Shown here: one piece after another, positions 1-6,121 of the stretch
Numbering within the stretch: the first letter of the stretch is position 1
Layout of the letters: each line of letters begins with the position of its first letter
Assembly: GCA_946885335.1 (NCBI GenBank)
Contig: CAMPGG010000154.1
Location: 1 to 7,961 of the forward strand
DNA: 7,961 nucleotides
Direction: 5' to 3'
From: an uncultured Chitinophagaceae bacterium
GTDB lineage: Bacteria > Bacteroidota > Bacteroidia > Chitinophagales > Chitinophagaceae
Notes under the pieces: generated by a model
Database searches by the model: none
The model's input: only the letters and a program-made list of their open reading frames with translations
What the model was told of the DNA's origin: nothing
Made by a program: the position numbers and the translations under genes

Positions 1-51
1 GGTGTACGCATTAACAGGATAAAATCAAAACTTATAAACATTTTAAATTAA
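1..51 (+). CDS. C-terminal end of a probable ECF sigma-70 factor (partial)
   Basis: The window opens inside a reading frame that ends in TAA at 49-51. The visible 16 residues, GVRINRIKSKLINILN, resemble the end of sigma region 4 in Bacteroidota ECF factors, where a GVRINRxKxKL-like stretch forms the end of the DNA-recognition helix that reads the -35 element. The next gene starts 5 bp downstream and encodes a small membrane protein whose N-terminus looks like those found directly after ECF sigma genes in this phylum, which supports the call. Only the tail is visible, so the sigma identity is an inference from a short motif plus context. Confidence 0.5.
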   Translation, partial: GVRINRIKSKLINILN

Positions 52-56
52 TTACC

Positions 57-605
57 ATGAACCTTAATGAATTAAAAACAAGCTGGCAAAATTCCGGCGC
101 AGGTAAAAAGAACATGACTGAATTAGAAACGATGACAAAGATCAGCCATCATCCAACAATCAGGAGAATCGGCATAAAACTCATTATTGAAATCATTTTT
201 TTGACCGCATTTATCATTTTGTATAATGATTTCTTTGATGGTGAAAACAAACCTTTGTGGGTTACTGTTTTATTGGTAGCCAGCGCATTGCTTTTTATAG
301 GGAACGATGTTCTGGGGCTCATCAACATGTTTAATCCTATTATAGAAAATACGCTTACACTTTCATTAAACAGGTATTTTTTTAAATTAAAAAAACTGGC
401 GTTCTATTCCATTTTAACTTCTTTGTTGTTTGGAACTTCGGTCATGTTGTTTTTTACTTCCACCATTGATTTCAACAATCGTAAGTATATGATTTTGGCA
501 GGTATGGTATTAACCATGCTGGCAATGATTTTTATATCCTATAAAAACTGGACGCAAAGAATTGCACAGGTAAGAAACACGCAAATGGAATTTGAAGAAG
601 ACTAA
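57..605 (+). CDS. Four-helix membrane protein, probable partner of the upstream sigma factor
   Basis: This is a 182-residue inner-membrane protein. A short charged cytoplasmic N-terminus starts MNLNELKTSWQ, and four hydrophobic segments follow at about residues 38-56, 67-87, 115-134 and 143-162. The C-terminus is acidic (EFEED). In Bacteroidota, small proteins starting with an NELKxxWQ-like stretch often follow an ECF sigma gene. They are thought to regulate it, although they lack the classic zinc-binding anti-sigma motif, and none is visible here either. The start lies 5 bp after the preceding stop, so the two are almost certainly co-transcribed. No Shine-Dalgarno is evident; the leader reads ATTAATTACC before ATG. 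The stop is only 7 bp from the stop of the convergent gene. The gene is clear; the anti-sigma role is inferred. Confidence 0.8.
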   Translation: MNLNELKTSWQNSGAGKKNMTELETMTKISHHPTIRRIGIKLIIEIIFLTAFIILYNDFFDGENKPLWVTVLLVASALLFIGNDVLGLINMFNPIIENTLTLSLNRYFFKLKKLAFYSILTSLLFGTSVMLFFTSTIDFNNRKYMILAGMVLTMLAMIFISYKNWTQRIAQVRNTQMEFEED

Positions 606-610
606 TGATC

Positions 611-622
611 CATTAATTAATG
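611..622. repeat. 12-bp perfect palindrome between convergent stops
   Basis: CATTAATTAATG is a perfect palindrome lying where the two convergent genes end; it overlaps the stop codon of the minus-strand gene. It is all A+T apart from its ends, so it would make only a weak hairpin. It may contribute to bidirectional termination in a 7-bp gap with no room for a conventional terminator, but this is weak. Confidence 0.3.
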
Positions 623-897
623 AACTGGAAATTTTCTTTTACTTCAGGTAATCCTACAGCAGCAGAAATATTTACCTGGTAGCAAACATTTTTAGCTGAA
701 TTCCCCGTATGATCATCCAGGAATTTTTGCACTTCTTCGGTTGTATGTGCCTCCCATAAACAAACACCGCTTTTCATATCCTCTGAAGGATAAACGGAAT
801 GAAGTTTTAAGGATGATGGTAACTGGGATGTAAGTTCTTTTGCGGTTGACCAAAACGCATCCGGGTTGCTGATGGTGTGCTGAGCGATGACTAACAT
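613..897 (-). CDS. Small dimeric alpha/beta-barrel-like protein, function unknown
   Basis: This is a 94-residue soluble protein with no signal peptide or membrane helix. The order of segments fits a ferredoxin-like alpha/beta fold: strand (LVIAQHTI, 2-9), helix (about 12-25), strand (LKLHSVYPSED, 30-40), strand with the motif VCLWEA (45-50), helix TEEVQKFLDDHTG (53-65), and strand NVCYQVN (70-76). The VCLWEA-helix-GNSAKN pattern recalls a family of short Bacteroidota proteins of the ABM/dimeric alpha-beta barrel type, usually annotated as hypothetical. Such folds bind small ligands or act as small oxygenases or isomerases, and nothing here fixes a substrate. The start at 897 is the only reasonable ATG in this frame. 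Its leader carries an inverted repeat ending 2 bp before the start codon. I do not recognise a specific function. Confidence 0.72.
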   Translation of the reverse strand: MLVIAQHTISNPDAFWSTAKELTSQLPSSLKLHSVYPSEDMKSGVCLWEAHTTEEVQKFLDDHTGNSAKNVCYQVNISAAVGLPEVKENFQFIN

Positions 898-899
898 AA

Positions 900-941
900 T
901 ACAAGATTTTGTAGTTGATAAAAAGGGTAGTTAATCTTGTA
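900..941 (-). promoter_or_regulatory. Inverted repeat in the leader of the 613-897 gene
   Basis: Arms TACAAGATT (900-908) and AATCTTGTA (933-941) are perfect 9-bp complements separated by 24 bp. On the minus-strand transcript the stem would end 2 nt before the ATG at 897, so it could hide the ribosome-binding region or serve as an operator. A second, overlapping short dyad (AATCT/AGATT) occurs around 933-947. A regulatory role is inferred from position only. Confidence 0.35.
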
Positions 942-964
942 CAGATTGTTGTGTAAGCATAGCG

Positions 965-1011
965 GAAGGAAGAAAAAAGCGTTGGTCTAATGTACGCTTT
1001 TTCCTTCCTTC
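965..1011. terminator. Strong hairpin, possible terminator after the outer-membrane protein gene
   Basis: Two 18-nt arms (965-982 and 994-1011) pair at 17 of 18 positions around an 11-nt loop; the one mismatch is 973/1003. The inner part has the A-run, GCGT/ACGC, T-run layout of a bidirectional terminator, and the arms extend into GGAAGG/CCTTCC. It lies about 107 bp beyond the stop of the minus-strand barrel gene and upstream of the next minus-strand gene. It most likely ends that transcript and separates the two. There is no separate U-run outside the stem, so the terminator label is tentative. Confidence 0.45.
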
Positions 1012-1117
1012 AAAAAAATATGAGTTTGCACATTCACTACACCTTAATGAACAATCCTTTCCAGTTTTTAATCATGTTATTTTCATTTTTTTGATCAGTT
1101 AAAAGCCTTTAGTTGAA

Positions 1118-2641
1118 TTAAAAATTAAACGAGAACCCGCTATAGAGCCTGCCGTTCAAAATACCTGATTTACCTTTTCTTTTTTCATTGATTAAAAAGT
1201 CATTGTCATCAATATAAGCTATACGAAAATGCTTTAACCGGAAAGCCAGTGAATAACTGGATTGATTAATGGCATAGCCCGCAGAAATTAAAGCATCATT
1301 AAATGGTACATAATTGATGCCAATAGAAGCATCATAGAAATCATCTTCAGTAAATAAAATATCCGTTCCAAAGTTGAACCGCTGGTATTTATAATTCAGC
1401 CCTAATCCGAAAGAACGTTGGTTTTGTATGGGAGCGGTTGCTTCTGCACCGGGGAGAAATGCATCGGCATATAATTCAGTTCCCGCAAGATTCATGGCAT
1501 TGATGCCAACCTGGAATGATTTGCTAACGCGGTAAGAAATCGAAACATCTACATCAAAATACTGTTCTTTGATATCCTGGAAAGAAAAGTCATTGGTAAT
1601 CTCATTAGGCTGTTGAATATTTACATTGACCGGTATGGTAAAGTCCTGCCAGATTGATTTCACAGAAGCGCCTACACTTAATTTGTCATTTATTTTATAT
1701 GCAGGACTGAAATGAACACTGTACTCTTTTAATTTAAATGCAACCGAATCTGAGGAGTTTGGTGGGTCTTGTTTAGCAAACCTTACAAACCTGAATTCAT
1801 CCTGTGTTGTATAAATGGCGCCTGCACCAATTGAAAATTTGTCTGATAGTTTTGCTGATGCACTTAATTTACCATTGTTCTTTACATTAGTCAATAAGCT
1901 GATGTTATATGTTTTATTACCAAATGGGATAGCTGATGGATTCCAAAATACCGATTCACTCATATCCCTGGATGGTGCAAAATTAAACCCGGGACTGGCA
2001 GTGTGGGAAATGGCTGATGCAAAAAGGAATTGTCCATAATTTATTTTACCGTCTCCAATTTCAATAGCATTGAATGTACCTGTTGCGGGAGGTATTACCC
2101 CCACAACATTAGTAAGTGTTGTTAAAAGATTTAATAAAGCCGGCGTACCTGCAATAGCCGTTGCATTGGTTAGCTCACTGAGTTTTTGTTCGGGTTGCTT
2201 TTGAATTTCAGTCAAAATACTGTCTGCCTGGAATGGTGTTAATTCCACTTCTTCACAATTATTGGCAAGCATCCATTGTTTAATAGTAACATAAGATTTT
2301 GAATCATCTTTATTTTGCCTGTCCTGGTCTTCTGATACAAAGACTCTTTTTACAATATCCTTGCAGCTTGCACAACGGGAAACAACATATACGTTAACCT
2401 GTTTATCCTGCAAAGTTGCCAATGGAATGCCCGTATTGAATTCAAAGTACCCGGAAGGACTGGAAGCTGTAATAGCAGACCGTGAAGGTTTGAAGGTGGG
2501 AACTACGATGATGTTCTCTGCTCCTTTGGTAGAATGGGCGCTTTGGTTCATACAACGAACCCTTCCTTTAATAATCAGGTTTTGGCTATTTACATGTTCA
2601 AAAAAAAGCAGCATGGCCGTTAAGAAAAATAACTTTTGCAT
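1118..2641 (-). CDS. Outer-membrane beta-barrel (PorV/PorP-like) with N-terminal Cys-containing periplasmic domain
   Basis: This is a 507-residue secreted protein. The signal peptide is MQKLFFLTAMLLFFEHVNS, with cleavage likely before Q20. Residues 21-120 form a beta-sandwich-like domain that begins LIIKGRV and contains SPSGYFEF, like carboxypeptidase-regulatory modules. A helical linker follows at about 121-185. From about 190 to the end comes a beta-barrel with alternating strands, an ESVFWNPSA segment (229-236) reminiscent of the NPA motif of PorV/FadL-like barrels, and an aromatic final strand ending GFSFNF, the usual BAM-recognised terminus. All four cysteines (C30, C90, C93, C129; C90-x-x-C93) lie in the N-terminal part and none in the barrel. 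The TIR-protein gene lies 103 bp upstream on the same strand, so co-transcription is likely. Automated annotation could call it PorP/SprF (type IX secretion) or PorV-like; I cannot decide between them. Confidence 0.65.
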   Translation of the reverse strand: MQKLFFLTAMLLFFEHVNSQNLIIKGRVRCMNQSAHSTKGAENIIVVPTFKPSRSAITASSPSGYFEFNTGIPLATLQDKQVNVYVVSRCASCKDIVKRVFVSEDQDRQNKDDSKSYVTIKQWMLANNCEEVELTPFQADSILTEIQKQPEQKLSELTNATAIAGTPALLNLLTTLTNVVGVIPPATGTFNAIEIGDGKINYGQFLFASAISHTASPGFNFAPSRDMSESVFWNPSAIPFGNKTYNISLLTNVKNNGKLSASAKLSDKFSIGAGAIYTTQDEFRFVRFAKQDPPNSSDSVAFKLKEYSVHFSPAYKINDKLSVGASVKSIWQDFTIPVNVNIQQPNEITNDFSFQDIKEQYFDVDVSISYRVSKSFQVGINAMNLAGTELYADAFLPGAEATAPIQNQRSFGLGLNYKYQRFNFGTDILFTEDDFYDASIGINYVPFNDALISAGYAINQSSYSLAFRLKHFRIAYIDDNDFLINEKRKGKSGILNGRLYSGFSFNF

Positions 2642-2744
2642 AGTAAAGGTTTTAATGGTTAGTAATGAAATGCATTTTTATGAATGAGGGAACGCATTAA
2701 TCATGCATCATCACGGGGTTGGACAGAACAACTTTTATCCCATT
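2642..2744. other. Short gap between the TIR and barrel genes
   Basis: This 103-bp stretch lies between two co-directional minus-strand genes. It contains two ATGCAT palindromes (2670-2675 and 2703-2708) and AATGC/GCATT half-sites, but no convincing terminator. The two genes may therefore be on one transcript, with an internal promoter also possible. Confidence 0.4.
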
Positions 2745-4031
2745 TTATTGACCTACTGGTTGCAGTACAAAATCAATATCCTTAATCTCCGGCCCATTTA
2801 TTTTAAGCGACCTGGTTTTATCTTCAAAGCCACCATGCATGGTGGTAATGGTTATTTCATCGCCCAGCGTATATTCTTCCAGCCTGAGTTGATAAGTTCC
2901 ATTGCTGACAGAATAGGCTACATAACGGGTACCATCAACGTTAATTTCCACATCACTGATAGGGGTTTCGTTTGCTTTTTTTACCTGGCCCGAAATAATA
3001 ACAACATCAGACAAGGGTAATGTCAATTCAAGGTTTCCTTGTTTATTCAGTACGGTATCATAGTGTTTTGTAAAATATCCAGGGCTTGAAACTTCAATCT
3101 TTATCCTGCTTTTTATACTTTGTTGCGGAATGCCTGTAAACAAAGCCTGTCCCATTTTATCTATCGATTGGGTTCTGATATATTCCGGCAGATAAATTTT
3201 TACATCACCATCCGTAACCGGTTTTTTGTTTTTGTCAAATACCCTGATGGTGACCGTTTTTTCCATAGGATCGGGAGAAATATAAAACCCGCCAAATACC
3301 GTCAGCACCACGCCGACAATAGGACCGGCCAATTGTAATTTTTTATTTAATGTTTCTCCCTTCAGGCTGGCATAGGAATTCATCAGCCCAAAGACAACCG
3401 CACTGGCTGCAATACCAAAAACTACGAGTATCAGGTAATAGATTCGCTGGTCCAACTGGTCAGATAATTTCTCCTGCATTTGCAGGTAATAATAAATGGC
3501 CAGAATGGAAATGATGAATCCTGAAATGGCGATGATGATATTTGTTTTAAGTGAGGTTGGAATAACCCATGGAATATGTTTTCTTTCTTTATCTACAGGT
3601 TTCGAAGGTGTTGTACTATCTAAAGCTTTCTTTGCTTTTTGATCTTTGATGGTTGTATCTACAGCGCTGTATAAATTTAATAATTCAGGGTGATCTTCTT
3701 CACCCTGCCAGTCAGTAAGTATGGCTGCTTCCGTTCTTTTGTATGCAAGGGGAATAGGAACATCTTCTAATAAAACAGGCACCAGTTTGCCAAGATGGCC
3801 CGCTTCGTTGGCTTCATTTTTTACCCATTCAGATTTAACGGAGCGATGCGTCCAAACCACAATGACGCAGCAGGATTTTTGCAATTCCTCTTCAATAACC
3901 GTATCAAATTGTTTACCTATGGGAATTTGCCTGTCCCACCAAACAGACCAACCTTGTTGTTCAAGCAATTGAGCAATTAGTTTTACGTTGGTTTTATCTT
4001 CACCCGAATAGCTAATAAATATATCAGCCAT
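2745..4031 (-). CDS. Membrane-anchored TIR-domain protein with periplasmic beta-sandwich sensor region
   Basis: This is a 428-residue protein. Residues 1-130 are a TIR domain: box 1 ADIFISYSGED (2-12), BB-loop region WWDRQIPIG (31-39), and SEWVKNE (67-73). The last matches the W-x-x-x-E arrangement of TIR NADases such as SARM1, which makes E73 the likely catalytic glutamate. A basic linker (about 130-152) leads to three membrane helices at about 163-183, 197-217 and 233-252. The remainder (about 258-428) looks like two carboxypeptidase-regulatory/Ig-like beta domains (258-340 and 344-425; motifs VTIRVFDKNKKPV and VIISGQVKKANETPISDVEI). With the TIR domain in the cytoplasm, three helices place the beta domains in the periplasm, so the layout suggests outside sensing and inside NAD+ cleavage. 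The barrel gene lies directly downstream. The TIR call is firm; NADase activity and immune function are inferred. Confidence 0.88.
   Translation of the reverse strand: MADIFISYSGEDKTNVKLIAQLLEQQGWSVWWDRQIPIGKQFDTVIEEELQKSCCVIVVWTHRSVKSEWVKNEANEAGHLGKLVPVLLEDVPIPLAYKRTEAAILTDWQGEEDHPELLNLYSAVDTTIKDQKAKKALDSTTPSKPVDKERKHIPWVIPTSLKTNIIIAISGFIISILAIYYYLQMQEKLSDQLDQRIYYLILVVFGIAASAVVFGLMNSYASLKGETLNKKLQLAGPIVGVVLTVFGGFYISPDPMEKTVTIRVFDKNKKPVTDGDVKIYLPEYIRTQSIDKMGQALFTGIPQQSIKSRIKIEVSSPGYFTKHYDTVLNKQGNLELTLPLSDVVIISGQVKKANETPISDVEINVDGTRYVAYSVSNGTYQLRLEEYTLGDEITITTMHGGFEDKTRSLKINGPEIKDIDFVLQPVGQ
2830..2845. repeat. 16-bp perfect palindrome inside the TIR gene
   Basis: CCACCATGCATGGTGG reads the same on both strands. 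It lies in the last beta domain of the TIR protein, encoding part of the TTMHGG segment (residues 397-401). The coding sequence explains its presence, but a perfect 16-bp dyad could also be a protein-binding site or an mRNA hairpin. Confidence 0.5.
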
Positions 4032-4263
4032 AGTTTAAATTGATTTACGAAATGAATCGAACCAATTAGAATCTTAACCGTTAAATTGACTAATCAAATG
4101 CCTAAGTTGATAAGGGTGCCGGCAGGTGCGGACTAACGGGGTGGGGTGGCTGAAACACAAATGTAGGATAAAACAGAGAGTTAGTAATTTACCGGTACCG
4201 GCATATTTAAAATTTTAGGGAAGAAAAATGGTTATATCTTTTACCTGTTAATTTCCTTTCTGA
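4032..4263. promoter_or_regulatory. Divergent intergenic region with G-rich and palindromic patches
   Basis: These 232 bp lie between the starts of the TIR gene (minus) and the Pr6Pr gene (plus), so promoters for both should be here. A G-rich block (4114-4149) stands out from A+T-rich surroundings; it contains the palindrome TGCCGGCA (4117-4124) and the tracts GGGGTGGGG (4138-4146). A second palindrome, CCGGTACCGG, is at 4192-4201. I could not identify a convincing -33/-7 pair. Confidence 0.5.
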
Positions 4264-4896
4264 ATGAATTATATCTTACAGCGTAATCTTTCCATCCTGT
4301 TCGCCATCATTGTGTGGTTTGCAGTACTGGCTCAATTTTACCTGATCATCGAAAACAGGGTTGCTCCTGTTACAGAAACCATTATTCGTTTCTTTAGCTT
4401 TTTTACCATCCTGACCAATATTTTAGTTGCCGTTTATTTTACCATCAAAGCCCTGGGAAGAGATCAGTTGGATAAGGCCGGATTGCTAACGGCTATTACC
4501 GTTTATATTACTATTGTAGGTTTGGTGTACCAGGTTTTGCTAAGACATATCTGGCAGCCAACAGGCTTGCAAATGGTGGTTGATGAATTGTTACATTCGG
4601 TAAATCCACTACTGGTCATCAGCTATTGGTATCTTTTTGAAAAGAAGTTTTTTGTTCATTACAAAGAAGTATTTAAGTGGATGATTTACCCGGTTGTTTA
4701 CCTGGTTTACATTTTAACCAGGGGAAGTTTTTCCGGTTTCTATCCTTATCCTTTTATAAATGTTTCAGAGATAGGTATTTCTCAAACCTTACTTAATGGC
4801 CTTTTTTTATTATTGTTTTTTTACGCGGTTTCCGTTTTATTTATTTTTATTGGCAGGATGTTGAGCAAAAGAAATAATTTAAAAGTCATTACTTAA
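4264..4896 (+). CDS. Pr6Pr family integral membrane protein (AIG1/ADTRP-like)
   Basis: This 210-residue protein has six hydrophobic segments, at about residues 9-29, 41-63, 73-93, 105-124, 136-152 and 172-197. The sequence fits the bacterial Pr6Pr family: RFFSFFTILTNILVA (42-56), LLHSVNPLL (109-117) and YPVVYLVYILTRG with the following GFYPYPF. Animal relatives AIG1 and ADTRP hydrolyse fatty-acid esters of hydroxy fatty acids through a membrane-buried Thr/His pair. T48 or T51 and H111 sit in equivalent-looking places, so a lipid hydrolase role is possible but not shown. It is expressed away from the TIR gene. The 119 bp before the next gene make an operon uncertain. ATG at 4264 is the natural start, as the first helix begins directly after it. 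Confidence 0.82.
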   Translation: MNYILQRNLSILFAIIVWFAVLAQFYLIIENRVAPVTETIIRFFSFFTILTNILVAVYFTIKALGRDQLDKAGLLTAITVYITIVGLVYQVLLRHIWQPTGLQMVVDELLHSVNPLLVISYWYLFEKKFFVHYKEVFKWMIYPVVYLVYILTRGSFSGFYPYPFINVSEIGISQTLLNGLFLLLFFYAVSVLFIFIGRMLSKRNNLKVIT

Positions 4897-5015
4897 GACT
4901 AACAGATTTTTGTGTCGGCAAGGCGGTTTAATCGAATTTGTATTTTCTAAACAATCTAATTCACGTGGATTTTTAAAACTACCTCAACATACTTTTTACA
5001 ATTAAGCCCTTTACT

Positions 5016-5438
5016 ATGAAGCCATTTTATATTTTGGTTTCTTTTATAACATTTAGTTGTACGAATAAAATCAAAACAACTAATTCCTTATCACCTGGCA
5101 GTTATATAAAAACTCCCTCGGGACTGATGTATACCATATTGAAAAAGGGAACCGGCGAAAAAGCAAAAGAAGGACAGGAAGTGCTGATATTTGAAACCAC
5201 TTCATACCTCAACGGGACTATACTTTATTCAAATGAAAATTCAACAACACCGGTAAAGGTTTTAATAGGAGGGCAACAGGCAACCAAAGGTGTCGATGAA
5301 GGATTAAGAGGAATGCAGGTTGGTGAAGTGCGAAAATTAATAGCGCCGCCGGAATTGGTTAAACGAAAGTCTTATCCGCCAAATGTATCGCCAGATTCAA
5401 CTTTGGTTATCAAAATTATCCTGCATAAAATCTTGTAG
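5016..5438 (+). CDS. FKBP-type prolyl isomerase-like lipoprotein with degenerate active site
   Basis: This 140-residue protein has a short signal sequence and lipobox FITFSC, with C15 as the lipidated residue, so it should be a periplasm-facing lipoprotein. The FKBP fold is recognisable from about residue 34: SGLMYTILKKGTGEKAKEGQEV, then KGVDEGLRGMQVGEVRKLIAPPEL, then a final strand TLVIKIILHKI. Most pocket residues known from FKBP12 are changed by my alignment: the FDSS stretch reads LYSN, the PFKF stretch PVKV, the VIRGW stretch ATKGV (Trp lost), and the tyrosine of the YAYG loop is replaced, the site reading ELVKR. It may be a weak isomerase or a non-catalytic binding domain. It stands alone, without a chaperone partner nearby. 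The fold call is firm; loss of activity is inference. Confidence 0.82.
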   Translation: MKPFYILVSFITFSCTNKIKTTNSLSPGSYIKTPSGLMYTILKKGTGEKAKEGQEVLIFETTSYLNGTILYSNENSTTPVKVLIGGQQATKGVDEGLRGMQVGEVRKLIAPPELVKRKSYPPNVSPDSTLVIKIILHKIL

Positions 5439-5554
5439 TATACCGGGGCTTTATGTAAATTCAATTCTTGTAACTTAGTATAGAAGTAAACCCGCTACCT
5501 GCTTCGTGCCCGCACAAAAGAAGGATTTCATTTTATCACATAAAAATTATAACA

Positions 5555-6121
5555 ATGAAAATGAATCTAACTTTCGGCACGGTTCTAATTTCTGCAGTGA
5601 TGCTTCTATTTTCATCATGCCAAAAGGATGCATTAAGTGAAACTGCGGAAGAGAACGTATTATCCAGCACTGCTAAAAAGCAACCAACATCCGCTGTTGA
5701 AGAAGCAAAAATGCCCGAAACAGCATTGCTAAAATCTGTTCGACAGGCTACTGCACGATTTCATTCCACCACCCAGGCTATCAAAGCCGGTTACGAGCCA
5801 GACGATCACTGTGTTTCCGTTCCGGGACTTGGCGGCATGGGCTACCACTGGGCAAATCAATCTTTGGTTGACCCGGTTTTTGATCCGCTGAAACCTGAGG
5901 TGGCACTTTATGCAACTGGCCCTGATGGTAATCTCAAACTCGTAGCGGTAGAGTATATAATTATTGATGTTGGTCAGCCTGCCCCCATGTTTGGCGATCA
6001 GCCTTTTAATGTGGGTGGCACACCGGTTCCTGCAGATCATTGGAGCCTGCATGTGTGGTTATACGAACACAATCCATCTGGTATTTTCGCATCATTTAAT
6101 CCGAACATCACTTGTCCCTGA
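5555..6121 (+). CDS. Lipoprotein of an unnamed family with conserved-looking His/Glu/Cys
   Basis: This is a 188-residue protein. The signal peptide and lipobox LFSSC place lipidation at C22, followed by a low-complexity linker to about residue 55. The globular part begins with a helix (about 57-80, ending in KAGY) and continues DDHCVSVPGLGGMGYHW, PEVALY, LKLVAVEY, MFGDQPF, and a C-terminal block HWSLHVWLYEHNP with a final NPNITC. I recall this arrangement (AGY...C...GMGxH...P-E-x-x-x-Y...VEY...LHxW...NPxGxF...NP..C) from widespread uncharacterised bacterial proteins but cannot name the family. H98, E115, E133, H162 and H166 could form a metal or ligand site, and C86 with C187 could form a disulfide. 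M3 is an alternative start. Function unknown. Confidence 0.75.
   Translation: MKMNLTFGTVLISAVMLLFSSCQKDALSETAEENVLSSTAKKQPTSAVEEAKMPETALLKSVRQATARFHSTTQAIKAGYEPDDHCVSVPGLGGMGYHWANQSLVDPVFDPLKPEVALYATGPDGNLKLVAVEYIIIDVGQPAPMFGDQPFNVGGTPVPADHWSLHVWLYEHNPSGIFASFNPNITCP

Larger units (their letters stand above)
898..1117. other. Intergenic region between two minus-strand genes
   Basis: These 220 bp separate the barrel-protein gene from the small 94-residue gene. They hold the leader inverted repeat (900-941) and the large hairpin (965-1011). The rest is A+T-rich with homopolymer runs, and I see no further coding region. Confidence 0.6.

Noticed and set aside
713..904. Minus-strand frame starting at 904, overlapping the 94-residue gene
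   Set aside because: It is an out-of-frame overlap whose protein has no recognisable fold, whereas the 613-897 frame has a coherent alpha/beta pattern.
2361..3020. Plus-strand open frames at 2361-2687 and 2703-3020
   Set aside because: They are antisense to, or overlap, the well-supported minus-strand barrel and TIR genes, and their translations show no domain or signal features.
4032..4100. Promoter for the TIR gene with TTG and TAAGATTC-like boxes on the minus strand
   Set aside because: Spacing is about right but the -7 box matches the Bacteroidota TAnnTTTG consensus poorly, so it is not supportable.
5729..6052. Minus-strand open frame opposite the unnamed lipoprotein
   Set aside because: It is the antisense shadow of a gene with a clear signal peptide, lipobox and motifs.
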